Shown: positions 25,692-35,328 of the stretch, piece after piece | Layout of the letters: the number at the start of each line of letters is the position of its first letter | How positions within the stretch are numbered: the stretch's first letter is position 1 | Notes under the pieces: generated by a model | Seen by the model: only the letters and a program-made list of their open reading frames with translations | Database searches by the model: none | Told to the model about the DNA's origin: nothing | Virus record (IMG/VR): IMGVR_UViG_3300027759_003961 | Location: 19,059-83,058 of that record | Length of the DNA: 64,000 nt | Strand: one strand, 5' to 3' | DNA from: a virus | Position numbers and translations under genes: made by a program

Positions 25692-26608
25692 AGTTGACAT
25701 AATTCCGTAATTGTTGCTGATAAATTTATCTCTTGATCGGCTACTAATGGCACGTTGACTAAGCCATTGCGAATAATAACAATTGCTTGATCTTGTTTGT
25801 GCGGATCAGTTGACCACAAATCTAAGTTGTCGTACATCCAACGAAATATTTCATCAGCTTCTTCTGGAGTACTTTGCTGACACATTAAAGTACGAGCTTC
25901 ACGAATCTTGCCATCTTTAAATAACTGTACACAATCTAACTTCCAATCACCAACGCTTCGATCTGTGCTATTTGGCGCACTTAATTGACCATTCTGACTG
26001 TTTTGTTGTACAAGATTTAAACATTTACGCAGGTCTGGATAGGTGGCACGAACATAACTGTCCAAGGTATCAATGTCAAAATCAATTTCTTCTGTGACTA
26101 GGACTGTGGCCACCCGAGCTGTGAATTCTGTGTGATCTGTTTTAAGGATATGCAACTGTTGTAGTCTGCTATGTATCGGTGGAATAATCTTGTTAGGGTA
26201 GTTACAGGTCAGAATAAATCTCACACTGTGACTGTAGTCTTCCATTAAGTTACGCATAGCTGGCTGTACACTCTGCGGATTCATGTAATCCGCTTCGTCA
26301 ATTAGGACTACTTTGAATTTGCCAAATGGCATAGTTTGACAAAATGTAATTAGTTTATCAACCCATTCGATTTTTCTAGCTTCTTTACTTCCATTAGCAA
26401 ACATCACATCATATTCATCTACTCCTAGTTCATTGATCAACAACTTGGCCAACGTAGTTTTGCCTGTGCCCGGACTACCGCTGAATAACAAGTGCGGAAT
26501 AGTTCCGTCCCGAATCCACGATTCGACTTGTTGACGTTGGCTGTCATCTACAAACACATAACCATCCACTGTGTTTGGCCTATATTTTTCTACCCATAAT
26601 TCTTTCAT
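25688..26608 (-). CDS. Sliding-clamp loader ATPase (T4 gp44-like)
   Basis: 306 residues from ATG 26608, coupled to the upstream stop as TGATG. This is an RFC/DnaX-type AAA+ protein: WVEKYRPNTVDGYV at the N-terminus, Walker A SGSPGTGKTTL (~42-52), Walker B KVVLIDEADYM, sensor-1 FILTCNYPNKI, and an IPPIHSRLQ arginine-finger region. It would load the phage clamp at replication forks. The small subunit (gp62) and clamp are not recognised in the window. Confidence 0.9.
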   Translation of the reverse strand: MKELWVEKYRPNTVDGYVFVDDSQRQQVESWIRDGTIPHLLFSGSPGTGKTTLAKLLINELGVDEYDVMFANGSKEARKIEWVDKLITFCQTMPFGKFKVVLIDEADYMNPQSVQPAMRNLMEDYSHSVRFILTCNYPNKIIPPIHSRLQQLHILKTDHTEFTARVATVLVTEEIDFDIDTLDSYVRATYPDLRKCLNLVQQNSQNGQLSAPNSTDRSVGDWKLDCVQLFKDGKIREARTLMCQQSTPEEADEIFRWMYDNLDLWSTDPHKQDQAIVIIRNGLVNVPLVADQEINLSATITELCQL

Positions 26609-26964
26609 CAATTGCCCTTTGCTTTACAGTTTGGATCTTGAGGACGTTCACGGCACCAACGAGCTCGGCCGTTGTCATCCCATATTTGTTGGCGTAATTC
26701 TTGTTTTTTATTTGTAAACCATGTGCGTTGTTCTTGTTCCTTAAGATCCATATATTCATTATATGTTATAGTTCGTTCAGGATCAGTACCGCAATGATCA
26801 CAGTTGAGAATAATTATTCGTTGTCTAGGACGTTCGCTGGGCACATGTGTAATCCACATGCCCATGGCCGTTATAACGACCACAACGCCAATTATAACCA
26901 ACACTTGTTGTATGCGATTTAATCCGCGATACCACGGGGTCAGTCGACATACCAAGTAATACAT
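26608..26964 (-). CDS. Single-pass membrane protein
   Basis: 118 residues: an N-terminal basic segment, one membrane helix (VLVIIGVVVVITAMGMWI, ~22-39) and a hydrophilic C-terminal domain with CDHCG and a late Cys pair, which could bind zinc or form disulfides. Stop/start overlaps link it to both neighbours. Unknown function. Confidence 0.65.
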   Translation of the reverse strand: MYYLVCRLTPWYRGLNRIQQVLVIIGVVVVITAMGMWITHVPSERPRQRIIILNCDHCGTDPERTITYNEYMDLKEQEQRTWFTNKKQELRQQIWDDNGRARWCRERPQDPNCKAKGN

Positions 26965-27167
26965 TACACTATTTCTTCTATGATGCCAAATACTTCAGCA
27001 ACCACAATTAGGAGGCCACTGTACATAAGGTATGGATTTCTTTCAAGCCATCCACCCCCAGCTAGGCCTAGGCCTGCGGCAATTCTAACAGCACTTTTTG
27101 CAAAGCTGATATACTTGTGCTTGCGTGGATCTGGAAGTTGTGATTTGGTTGGTCTAGTTAATGCCAT
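26964..27167 (-). CDS. Small membrane protein
   Basis: 67 residues: a basic N-terminus, then two hydrophobic stretches (IAAGLGLAGGGWL and YSGLLIVVAEVFGIIEEIV). Translationally coupled by TAATG to the next gene. It is followed by small zinc and membrane proteins of the same operon. Function unknown. Confidence 0.6.
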   Translation of the reverse strand: MALTRPTKSQLPDPRKHKYISFAKSAVRIAAGLGLAGGGWLERNPYLMYSGLLIVVAEVFGIIEEIV

Positions 27168-27168
27168 T

Positions 27169-27321
27169 TTATTTTCCTTTAAAAAAATTAATCAAGTTTG
27201 TAAATCTTGTTTTAAATTGCAAGCTATCCATCCAAGCCGTATGATGCGGACAACGACCTTGCATGTAGTCGCACATGGGCGAATACTCTCGACCGCAAGT
27301 TTTACAAATTATTTGTTTCAT
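27169..27321 (-). CDS. Mini zinc-ribbon protein (50 aa)
   Basis: The ATG at 27321 (or 27324) opens a 50-codon frame starting MKQIICKTCGREYSPMC and containing GRCPHH, so CxxC plus C/H pairs form a plausible zinc ribbon. A sigma70-like promoter with TATACT ends 6 bp before the start, so the transcript may be leaderless. It may be a small transcription or RNA-binding regulator. Confidence 0.6.
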   Translation of the reverse strand: MKQIICKTCGREYSPMCDYMQGRCPHHTAWMDSLQFKTRFTNLINFFKGK

Positions 27322-27327
27322 CATAAT

Positions 27328-27356
27328 AGTATAAACGATTTTACTAAATTTAGCAA
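27328..27356 (-). promoter_or_regulatory. Sigma70-like promoter for the 26.6-27.3 kb operon
   Basis: TTGCTA, 17-nt spacer, TATACT. The 10-bp palindrome CTAAATTTAG overlaps the -35 and spacer. Confidence 0.55.
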
Positions 27357-27369
27357 TAACGTTTGGAAG

Positions 27370-27768
27370 TTATTGAGTTTGTTTTGGTATATGTACTGCG
27401 TCGCTCATGGTATCGTCTTGTGGGCGATCTGCACTGTCAGAAATCAACAGGATATCTTTAGGATCAATTTTACGAATAGTTCTTTTATGTGCAGTTTGAC
27501 CATCTTCAATATCAATACCACGTGTCCAACGTCCATGGGCTACACAGATCCACTGCCCTACTTGAACATCCTTTTGATCTTTGCCTATAGCATACACACG
27601 ACCCCACCGTGGACGAATACCTAGGCTAGTACCGTTGTCGTTGGGCAGAATTAATCCTGATTGTGTGATGCGAGTATCAAATTCCATATCTGCTACCAAC
27701 ACGTTATCGTGTAGAGCTTTGATCTGTTCTTGAGTAATTTGGTGTGGTGCAAATGCTGCTTTGGTCAT
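27370..27768 (-). CDS. GroES-like co-chaperonin (T4 gp31-type)
   Basis: 132 residues. LHDNVLVADMEFDTRITQSG corresponds to the GroES roof/mobile-loop start, SGLILPNDNG to the mobile loop, and RWGRVYAIGKDQKDVQVGQW to the beta-barrel with KVGD-like turn. In T4 the gp31 cap replaces GroES so that GroEL can fold the large capsid protein; the same role is likely here. Confidence 0.8.
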   Translation of the reverse strand: MTKAAFAPHQITQEQIKALHDNVLVADMEFDTRITQSGLILPNDNGTSLGIRPRWGRVYAIGKDQKDVQVGQWICVAHGRWTRGIDIEDGQTAHKRTIRKIDPKDILLISDSADRPQDDTMSDAVHIPKQTQ

Positions 27769-27776
27769 AGTTCCTC

Positions 27777-28244
27777 TTAAATTTTTCTTAGGCCTTGGCC
27801 TTGTTGTTGTTGACGACGTGTTTTTTCTAATTCTTGCTTGACTTCTCGCTGACGTGCAATCGCTGCTGCTAGTCCGCCTTCGGGAATTTTACCAGGAGTG
27901 GCAATATTTTGTACTGGTGGTGAGACTACAGCCACCGGGGTTTGTTCCTCCACCGGGACTTGTTCCTCTACTACTGGAGTTTGTACTTCAGCATGTGCTC
28001 TTCTGGCTTTTTTGGATTTGGTAGCACTGGTCTGTACCGGTTCGGCCGACACATTGGTAATACGGGCATTCTGACGTTGGATCTGTCGTGGTTTAGTTTC
28101 AATCACACGATTGTTTTGATCTAACTTGTCACCGCGAGCATTTACATTCATATTGCCAACAGCACGAACATGTTCGTTTTGCAACATAATTGTTCCTAGA
28201 TCAACGGCCTTGCCTTGTGCAGTTCTATAAACTTTACTGGTCAT
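27777..28244 (-). CDS. Hypothetical structural/scaffold-type protein
   Basis: 155 residues. The N-terminal part (MTSKVYRTAQGKAVDLGTIM, NEHVRAVGNMNVNARGD) is a pattern I have seen in many T4-like and jumbo-phage proteins. The middle is Pro/Val/Glu-rich and disordered, the end Gln/Arg-rich. Next to the co-chaperonin, which fits a head-assembly role, but that is inference. Confidence 0.65.
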   Translation of the reverse strand: MTSKVYRTAQGKAVDLGTIMLQNEHVRAVGNMNVNARGDKLDQNNRVIETKPRQIQRQNARITNVSAEPVQTSATKSKKARRAHAEVQTPVVEEQVPVEEQTPVAVVSPPVQNIATPGKIPEGGLAAAIARQREVKQELEKTRRQQQQGQGLRKI

Positions 28245-28270
28245 GATTATTCCTTTGGATTATAGTCTAT

Positions 28271-28792
28271 TTAACGTAAAAACTCATGTACGTCTAAATT
28301 ATAGAAAATGCTATCTATACGGTGTACACCTAATTTATACAGCACATAACTGGCCACACTACTTCCTCGTCCTACTCCCCAAATTATTTTGTTTTCGGTC
28401 ATAATATCTACCAGATACTTTAGATATTTTAGCAAGTTAAACAGGGCACGTTCTTGATACAACAGTAATTCTTCGCCACACCGTTGTAATTCAGCTTCGG
28501 ATTCACATAAACCTAATACATGTGCCGCTATGTCCAACTGCTTGTATTCCTTGGGCATGTGCCAATTCATCTGTTGCGTTAAATGAAACTCTGGCACCAA
28601 TGTGCCTTGGTGGTAAGGAAATGCCCAAGTTAGTAATGAGTCTGGTCGTTCAATGTACATAACCAGTTCTTCAAGATTTACAGTTTGATCAACAACAACA
28701 TGTTTCAATGAGTCAATGTTGTGCCCTTGCATGAGCAAATCGCACATGTCGTTTTCTGAAAAAACTAGTTCACCAAAGTTATTTTGCTTCAT
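28271..28792 (-). CDS. DnaE (PolIII alpha) palm-fragment-like protein
   Basis: 173 residues from ATG 28792; an upstream TTG exists. The last ~65 residues read LLLYQERALFNLLKYLKYLV...IIWGVGRGSSVASYVLYKLG...NLDVHEFLR, which matches the start of the C-family polymerase palm (DnaE GRGSSAGSLVAY motif, here at 139-147). The catalytic Asp triad of DnaE lies beyond this point and is absent, so it cannot be a working polymerase. It may be a regulator, decoy or nucleotide-binding remnant. The N-terminal 110 residues are unique. Confidence 0.65.
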   Translation of the reverse strand: MKQNNFGELVFSENDMCDLLMQGHNIDSLKHVVVDQTVNLEELVMYIERPDSLLTWAFPYHQGTLVPEFHLTQQMNWHMPKEYKQLDIAAHVLGLCESEAELQRCGEELLLYQERALFNLLKYLKYLVDIMTENKIIWGVGRGSSVASYVLYKLGVHRIDSIFYNLDVHEFLR

Positions 28793-29387
28793 CGGGTTTT
28801 TTAAAATCAGCAAATACTACAACATTGCCAGATTCTTCGCCGGCAATATCATCTGTCCACGCCATATCTAACTCTCCCCAGGCTGTGGCTTGTAGTATAG
28901 CAACCACATTGTCTGAGTTTGCCGGCGCAACCTCGCTGTGATTTAGATCCGCAGTGTCCCACCATTCGGGTTGTACATACCCTACAGTGTGTTCTTCTTC
29001 ACTGTGTAGATAAACCATGTATTCGCCCACAGCACTGGACAATTCAGTTTCAAACACAATCATGCGATTTTCCATCACAGCATTTAGTTTATGGTACAGC
29101 ATGATTCCAATCAGCTGATCAACCGGAGCTCCGGGCATGGTTGTAATGCGTAGTCCTGCTTGTACATATTGATCGCATTGTTCCGTTTCAGCAGCATCAA
29201 TAAAAATAGTACTTTCCATGCAGGTGTAGATAAAATATTTGAGTCGTTCAAATGCTGTGGTTTGATCGTCGGGATCCTCACTCACCGTGGCCATTAATAC
29301 CCTAAGGGTATAGTTGTTCATGTAAAAATTGCCATTATGATAAATGCCAGCAGTAAAAGGAAAGTCGTATTTGAGTCGCACGTTCAT
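28779..29387 (-). CDS. Hypothetical phage protein
   Basis: 202 residues, acidic, alpha/beta, with no known motif (FPFTAGIYHNGNFYMNNYTL, VFETELSSAVGEYMVYLHSEEE). Overlaps the DnaE-like gene at its 3' end and the next upstream gene by ATGA. It may act together with the DnaE-like fragment. Confidence 0.7.
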   Translation of the reverse strand: MNVRLKYDFPFTAGIYHNGNFYMNNYTLRVLMATVSEDPDDQTTAFERLKYFIYTCMESTIFIDAAETEQCDQYVQAGLRITTMPGAPVDQLIGIMLYHKLNAVMENRMIVFETELSSAVGEYMVYLHSEEEHTVGYVQPEWWDTADLNHSEVAPANSDNVVAILQATAWGELDMAWTDDIAGEESGNVVVFADFKKPDEAK

Positions 29388-29605
29388 GATATGTCGATCA
29401 CATTGTTAAATTCATTATCGGGATTCTTGCGAATTTTTTCTTGGTACTTGGTTTGATGACTTTCAATGGCCATTCTGATTTGATTACAAAGGTCAGCATT
29501 GCCCATGCGGTAGGCTATGCCCAATTTGCGATTGAGTTCGGTAATTTTTTCTTGCAGTTGCTCTGGAGTAAAATCTTCCAGACTGCCAATTAAAGGGTGT
29601 TCCAT
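29384..29605 (-). CDS. Small coiled-coil protein
   Basis: 73 residues (MEHPLIGSLEDFTPEQLQEK...) forming two predicted helices, common among T4-like phages. Its promoter overlaps its own start codon, so the transcript is probably leaderless. First gene of the 28.3-29.6 kb operon. Confidence 0.65.
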   Translation of the reverse strand: MEHPLIGSLEDFTPEQLQEKITELNRKLGIAYRMGNADLCNQIRMAIESHQTKYQEKIRKNPDNEFNNVIDIS

Positions 29606-29640
29606 ATACCTATTGTATATGATCGCTACAACAAAGTCAA
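29603..29640 (-). promoter_or_regulatory. Sigma70-like promoter with inverted repeat
   Basis: TTGACT (29635-29640), 17 nt, TACAAT (29612-29617). The -10 box lies in a 7-bp perfect inverted repeat CATATAC/GTATATG (29603-29609 and 29615-29621) that also contains the start codon. Confidence 0.65.
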
Positions 29641-29650
29641 TGGGGTTTGG

Positions 29651-30529
29651 TTAAGCGAATGCGGCACCGTTGTTGCCAATACAGAACCATTTGGCATTGA
29701 CATATTGTAAGGTACAAGCTTCACCGGTGGCATTAAATGTAATAGTTCCTGCGCCACCCCACCCTGGATTGGCCACGGTGATTACCATGTTTCCAGATTG
29801 TTGGTACATGACAAAAGTTTTGATCTGACCATTTACCCCTGCCGCTAAAGTTGCTGTGGTGGAGGTGACTGTACTAAAATAACTAGTAGTCAATGCCAAA
29901 TTGGCTGCCGCTGTATCAGCTAAGTCCTCACTGCTGTTGTTAAAAGGTTGAAGTTGCTTGTTAACTTCGCTGATAGTTATTGTAGAGCCACCGTTGCTGG
30001 TAACAAATTGGAAACTGTACACACCGGTTGAAACAAACGTAATAGTGTTAGTTGATGTATTCAATCCTTGGATACCAAGGCCGTTAACTGAAACAGCGGC
30101 AGGAATTTGTAAGGTGTGGGCAACGTTGGACACTGTAACTTGTACCACTACCGTGCTTGCTGTTCCTGCTACAGAAAAATTACTAAATGCCAAGCTGACT
30201 GAGCCGTTAGTGGTCAATGTTTGATAACTGCCTAGTGCATAGTTAATCGTAACCGAGCCACTTAATGTGCCTAGTACTACTACAGTTTCGCTCATGTCTT
30301 GTAATTGCGCATTACTCAACAGGCTGCCTTGCATGTCGTTGTTTAAGACTGTACCAGCCAGGGCACTTTTAAGCACGGCATTATTTTGCAAATCCGTTAT
30401 TTCATCAGCTGCGTATTGAAAATTAGTAGATGTATTGGTAAAATTATCGCGAAATCCTTGCGAGTTATTGTCCTGCCCGGCTACTGGATACGCACCGTCA
30501 ATGTTGTTTGGATTAATATTTGAAGTCAT
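29651..30529 (-). CDS. Tail/fibre-associated structural protein
   Basis: 292 residues, low in charge and rich in Ser, Thr, Asn and Val with repeated beta-strand patterns. The N-terminal INPNNIDGAYPVAGQDNNSQGF region resembles openings of other phage tail proteins. It is the last of three consecutive large structural genes read in the minus direction. Probably a tail-fibre or baseplate appendage component. Confidence 0.75.
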   Translation of the reverse strand: MTSNINPNNIDGAYPVAGQDNNSQGFRDNFTNTSTNFQYAADEITDLQNNAVLKSALAGTVLNNDMQGSLLSNAQLQDMSETVVVLGTLSGSVTINYALGSYQTLTTNGSVSLAFSNFSVAGTASTVVVQVTVSNVAHTLQIPAAVSVNGLGIQGLNTSTNTITFVSTGVYSFQFVTSNGGSTITISEVNKQLQPFNNSSEDLADTAAANLALTTSYFSTVTSTTATLAAGVNGQIKTFVMYQQSGNMVITVANPGWGGAGTITFNATGEACTLQYVNAKWFCIGNNGAAFA

Positions 30530-30557
30530 GTGTATAATTCCTATTTATTGCTGTTAT

Positions 30558-33161
30558 TTAGCTAGTTTGAGGTACACTATCAATTATGTTATACTTAGGG
30601 AACAACAGGTATTTGTCATACTCTGTAGTATTGTTATTAGTATACATATCAACAGGTGCAGTAAATTGTAGGCTGTTACCATCAAATACCGTAGGCACCC
30701 CAGGTACTGTTTTAATATCCCAAGTGGCACCAGTGCCTGTGCCGGTGATATTTGTTCCTACTATGTTATAATAAAAAACACCTGCGGTATTAAACGTAGC
30801 AACTCCGTAGCAAAATGCACTTTGTATAGTGCCTAATTCATCTACGGTATTTACAGTGAGCACAATATTGTTTACGTTGTCTAGCCCTCCAACTTGAGAT
30901 CCTAAGATTAATATACGATCGCCGGCATAAACAATGTCTCCATTTTGTGCTCGTTCAACCCCACGATATCCTGTGCCTCCATTAAATGCCAAACTACTGT
31001 CGTTTGGAATGGGCAACTGGTAATGGCTGTTCACGTCAAATGTTTCTAACTCTGGAGGTTGTGGTACCCAATGTTGTCCAGCGCGGTCCCAATTCTTGGT
31101 TAAGAAGTTGTCTAGCTCATATCGATCTGCTTTAAAGTCTACCAAGTTAAGTTGTGTACCAAATTGTGTTTGGATGTTGTAGGCGATTTGTCCGCTTTGC
31201 CCAGGAGCGGTATAGGCTATTACCCAAGCTGGCGTAAACCCTAATACCCTACCATTGGCTTGGCGACTCAGCATCCATCTAGGCAACACATTACTAACTT
31301 GTCCTACAACATCAATTACTTGATCTCGCATGTTTTGTAGGCTATTAGGATATACCGAATCAATTTCAGTGCTGTCGTTGGCATTAATTGGGAAGGCCAG
31401 TACTACTTGTTTGTCCACACTTTCACCAGCATTGTTTACCAAGTCGTCTATGACTTCGCTATAAACTACTTCGTAAATCACATTGCCTGCGTCATCCAAG
31501 GCTTGCGCTGTTTTGATGTTGCCCAGCACCAAGTTTTTCCAATAATGATTGAGATTTAGACTGGCCAAATAATCATCCAAAGTAGCAGCTGTAAGACCGT
31601 AAGCATGATTATACACCACGTTACGAGCCACACCAAAGTTAGGATCATCTGCGCGATAAATCAAGTTGGGTGTAAAAATTGTTGGATTTTGTAACAGGCT
31701 GGCTACCAGGTCGCGATCATCCTGTGGTGGCATGGCCTGTATGTACAGATTATCGTAGGGTTCTTGGTAACGACGTACCACAGTGATTGAGAATGTTTTG
31801 TTCACGTTAACCAAGCCATTTACACTAAATGCGTTGACTGTAAACGTGGCCATCATGTCAAATGTGGTTGGTTGACGCACAGTATTAAGATTCACGTCAA
31901 ACACTGTGGTGCCGCCATCTAAACAAAATGTATCAAAGCTGACACGCCCTGCAATATGTCCGGATGTTAACAGTTGTAGGCCCTGTGGTAGTCGGCTGTC
32001 GCTGCCAGACAACAGTCGATACTGTAGTGAAATGCCAGATACATTAACTGCTTCAACATAAAAGGTACTGGTTGCACCGTTGTCAATAAATCCTAAACTG
32101 CTAGGAACTCTGGCTCTCTCAGCTTCGTCTGTGGGTGTTAACCAAACTACATCTGAGTTTACCGGGCCGTTTATAGTCAAACTAAATGTGTAGGGATAGC
32201 TGTAGTTTGCAGGATTGTTGACTTCTCTTACTATAAGATCAAATGAATATTCGTTGGACAATATGCCCTCATATGGGATATACCCATAAATCCACCCTGA
32301 AATAGGATCAAGCGTTAGACCGGGTGGTAGAGCGGTAATGTTAATAAACTCAAATGGATTATTAGCAAAATCCAATCCAGTAAATTCAAAAGCATAGAAG
32401 TTGTCACTGCGAGTGGATCCAATACTTCCAACGGGTGTGGTAATAATAGGTGGTTGTACAGGAGCCGTATCGGCTGTGATGAATGTGTTGTCTGCGGTTA
32501 CATGAGTGTTATCCGCAGTCATGGTACTTCTAGCATACACTAGTATGTTAAAACTTCTTGTATCACTGGAGACACCATTGCTGACTCTGAGAGTAAATGA
32601 ATACGTGGTTGAGGTTACAGTAACATCGGTGTTGGGTGTGATATATCCTGAGATTACACCAGCAGTAGATACAGTAAGTCCAGTAGGCAGTGCCCCAGCA
32701 ATTAAGGTCACTATGTTGACAGCAGAGATATTAGGATCTGTATAACTTACTGTAAGGTCAGTAATCTGAGACCCGTCAAAATAAGTACCTATAGTACCAG
32801 CTGGAGTAGTCCAAGACACTGTGCTAGCGCCTGCTATGGTCAAAGAGAAGGTGCGATCTGCTAGTTTATCAATTACCGGCACACCGTTGACTACAAGTTC
32901 AGTATATGCTCGTACTGCAAATTGACTGGTGGTATCCACAACCACATCCGCAGGAACTCCTTGTACTGTGCTGACAGCCGAAGGATTGCCGGATAATACT
33001 CCAGTTTCATTGATTTGTATGCCTGGTGGCAACCGGCCAGCAATTACACGATAACGTACTGTGTTGTCGGATGTGGCCACTAAAGGGACACGATAAAACA
33101 CCCCTTCGGGTATGGTTCCTAGTGTGCCTGCAGGAGTGACCCAATTTGGTATGGTAGACAT
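30558..33161 (-). CDS. Large tail protein with Ig-like (He_PIG-type) repeats
   Basis: 867 residues. Several modules follow the putative-Ig pattern 'PxGTxGT...LPPGLxxxxxGxISG', for example LPPGIQINETGVLSGNP, LPTGLTVSTAGVISGYI, LPPGLTLDPISGWIYGYI and LPQGLQLLTSGHIAGRV. Such domains bind carbohydrate surfaces and are common in tail fibres. The C-terminal half (from ~430) is a different, more mixed domain. It lies directly after the fibre gene (1-bp gap). Confidence 0.85.
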   Translation of the reverse strand: MSTIPNWVTPAGTLGTIPEGVFYRVPLVATSDNTVRYRVIAGRLPPGIQINETGVLSGNPSAVSTVQGVPADVVVDTTSQFAVRAYTELVVNGVPVIDKLADRTFSLTIAGASTVSWTTPAGTIGTYFDGSQITDLTVSYTDPNISAVNIVTLIAGALPTGLTVSTAGVISGYITPNTDVTVTSTTYSFTLRVSNGVSSDTRSFNILVYARSTMTADNTHVTADNTFITADTAPVQPPIITTPVGSIGSTRSDNFYAFEFTGLDFANNPFEFINITALPPGLTLDPISGWIYGYIPYEGILSNEYSFDLIVREVNNPANYSYPYTFSLTINGPVNSDVVWLTPTDEAERARVPSSLGFIDNGATSTFYVEAVNVSGISLQYRLLSGSDSRLPQGLQLLTSGHIAGRVSFDTFCLDGGTTVFDVNLNTVRQPTTFDMMATFTVNAFSVNGLVNVNKTFSITVVRRYQEPYDNLYIQAMPPQDDRDLVASLLQNPTIFTPNLIYRADDPNFGVARNVVYNHAYGLTAATLDDYLASLNLNHYWKNLVLGNIKTAQALDDAGNVIYEVVYSEVIDDLVNNAGESVDKQVVLAFPINANDSTEIDSVYPNSLQNMRDQVIDVVGQVSNVLPRWMLSRQANGRVLGFTPAWVIAYTAPGQSGQIAYNIQTQFGTQLNLVDFKADRYELDNFLTKNWDRAGQHWVPQPPELETFDVNSHYQLPIPNDSSLAFNGGTGYRGVERAQNGDIVYAGDRILILGSQVGGLDNVNNIVLTVNTVDELGTIQSAFCYGVATFNTAGVFYYNIVGTNITGTGTGATWDIKTVPGVPTVFDGNSLQFTAPVDMYTNNNTTEYDKYLLFPKYNIIDSVPQTS

Positions 33162-33162
33162 A

Positions 33163-35265
33163 TTATACGATTACAGCTAGAATAACTTTCTCACCATCGC
33201 TATTGTTGGACTCTAGCGATTTGGCAAATACGGCTTGACCGTACACTCGCTCTCGGCCGATACTGAATGCCACACCTGGAGTAGTTGAAGTGACTAAACT
33301 ATCGCCTTTGGTCACTGGGCCAATTAATCGTACAGGTACCTTACCGCGTAGTGCTACTGGAAGTCCCGGTTCACCAGAGTTCATCAAGTATGCAGGATTG
33401 GTACTGATTACTCCAGCTACACGTTCATCAGCTGCTTCTGTAGTGACAGTAATTTCTTGTTCGCCGCCAAATATAACCACTGTACCAGGCGCATAGTTTG
33501 CATCGGCTAGATAGTTTTCAGCCAAGTCAGCATATTGAGCACTTGTTGCTTGGGCAAACACAGTATTAAAATAAAGTGTGTCACTACCAATATTTCCAAC
33601 ACCATTACCATTAGCATTGACAATATTGCCAACGGTCAATGCATCGCTGGTAATGTTGCCTGTGGTTGATATGGTGTTTGATCCAAATGCAGACAACAAT
33701 GTGGTTACATTGCTGTTGCCGTAGGATGCTGATAGTCCTGTGAGTTGACTACCATTACCAAGAATATAATTGCCGGTAATATTGCCAGTAGCACTAACTG
33801 TGCCACCTGTGGCTACATTGCCAGCTGTAACAGTACCAGTTGCTGAAATTATACCTGTTGTAGTTTGCCCAAGCGGTGTAAAAATTACAAGAGGAGAGAT
33901 ACCATTCACATTGATTGACACATTACCTGCGCTGGTACCAACCAACACGTTTGAATTGCCATTTTGGATAGTGTTAGTTGAAGGTAATGCCCCGTTGGCA
34001 AATGATATGTTACCTAAAATATAATTTCCAGTAACATTACCGGTGGCACTAACTTGTCCGACGGTGCGAATATTTCCACCAGTAATGTTGCCACTTAGAC
34101 TGGCGCCGGTTCCTGTATAACTTGTAGCTGTAATATCTCCGCTGACATTGATATCTTGTCCGACAAACAGATAGTTAGAAGTTCTAATGTTGCCGGTGGC
34201 ACTTACTTGGCCCCCAACTGTTGCATTACCAGCTATTCTGGTGGTACTGTTTGCGTTAGCAATATAAACATTGCTGGAATCGCCGCCAAGCCATATCGTG
34301 GTAGGATATGTGTTTCCTAAAAACAAGGTAGTGACTCCTGATGGTACACCAATTTGACCACTGCTGGCGTGTATTGTGGTACCAGTTATTGTTGCACTAG
34401 AATTAATATTCCCAGTGGCGCTGACTCGTCCAGCCGTGCGTAAATTGCCAGCTTGAACATTACCTTGGCTACTGATAGTGCCCAATACAGTTAACAAATT
34501 TGGTCCACCAGTATCAAAAGTGAATCCAGCTACCGCATCTGCATTTCCACTGGTGTTGAATATAACCTGTGTGGTACTACCAGGAACTACAAAGTTTCCA
34601 GTAATATTGCCAAAAAAGTTTCCAACAAAATATTGATCTGTGATAATATTTCCGGTAGCACTTACTTGCGCACCTGTGGTTAAATTTCCACCCGAGACAT
34701 TACCGGTGGCACTAACTTGTCCACCGGTAACGTTACCAGTAGTTGAAATAACATTGGATCCAAATGCAGACAATAATGTAACTACGTTAGCATTGGTATA
34801 GGTTGCTGGCAGTCCTGTGAGTTGGCTGCCATTGCCTAAAATATAACTACCACGTATATTGCCGGTGGCGCTGACCAGTCCAGCAACGTATTGCCCTGTG
34901 CTGGCCACCACTACCACGTTTGAAGTTCCACCTATACTAGTAGTAGCATTTCCATTGACACCGGCAATTTTTACATTACTGGTACCGTTGTTGATTGAGC
35001 TTACCGATATATTACCTACCTGCGTTACTTGCCCCCATATGGTACTGTTGCCAGTATAGTTGGCAAAACAATAGTAAAAATAAGTTGAATCCACTGCATA
35101 CATTCCAGGAATATCACCAGTTGACCCTGTTAAAGATGCTGGCGGCGTAACTTGGTACCGAGCATACAGCTCGTTAAAATTGCTGTTGCAATAGTTAAAT
35201 GCAGTTGCTAATGGTGTACCATCACCAGAATTAGTAGGTGTAGTAACAATGGTCAGTTGAGTCAT
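33163..35265 (-). CDS. Tail fibre with SATGN-type repeats
   Basis: 700 residues. The N-terminus (NSGDGTPLATAFNYCNSNFNELY) is a fibre-attachment type segment. Residues ~100-560 consist of repeats built on SATGNI, GNYILGNGSQLTGL and TLLSAFGSNxISTTGNI, typical of trimeric beta fibres. The C-terminal ~130 residues (ADLAENYLADANYAPGTVVIFGG, RVAGVISTNPAYLMN, VALRGKVPVR) are a conserved fibre-tip-type domain. A second fibre gene on the plus strand at 62.7 kb uses the same repeat modules. Confidence 0.88.
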   Translation of the reverse strand: MTQLTIVTTPTNSGDGTPLATAFNYCNSNFNELYARYQVTPPASLTGSTGDIPGMYAVDSTYFYYCFANYTGNSTIWGQVTQVGNISVSSINNGTSNVKIAGVNGNATTSIGGTSNVVVVASTGQYVAGLVSATGNIRGSYILGNGSQLTGLPATYTNANVVTLLSAFGSNVISTTGNVTGGQVSATGNVSGGNLTTGAQVSATGNIITDQYFVGNFFGNITGNFVVPGSTTQVIFNTSGNADAVAGFTFDTGGPNLLTVLGTISSQGNVQAGNLRTAGRVSATGNINSSATITGTTIHASSGQIGVPSGVTTLFLGNTYPTTIWLGGDSSNVYIANANSTTRIAGNATVGGQVSATGNIRTSNYLFVGQDINVSGDITATSYTGTGASLSGNITGGNIRTVGQVSATGNVTGNYILGNISFANGALPSTNTIQNGNSNVLVGTSAGNVSINVNGISPLVIFTPLGQTTTGIISATGTVTAGNVATGGTVSATGNITGNYILGNGSQLTGLSASYGNSNVTTLLSAFGSNTISTTGNITSDALTVGNIVNANGNGVGNIGSDTLYFNTVFAQATSAQYADLAENYLADANYAPGTVVIFGGEQEITVTTEAADERVAGVISTNPAYLMNSGEPGLPVALRGKVPVRLIGPVTKGDSLVTSTTPGVAFSIGRERVYGQAVFAKSLESNNSDGEKVILAVIV

Positions 35266-35328
35266 AGATCGGCGTCCTCTTGGTAGTATTTACCAGAGTT
35301 TACCGCTGTTGGTCTTTGGGTGTTTTGT

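Noticed and set aside
28271-28792. Working DNA polymerase III alpha subunit
   Set aside because: Only the start of the palm is present and the catalytic aspartates are absent.
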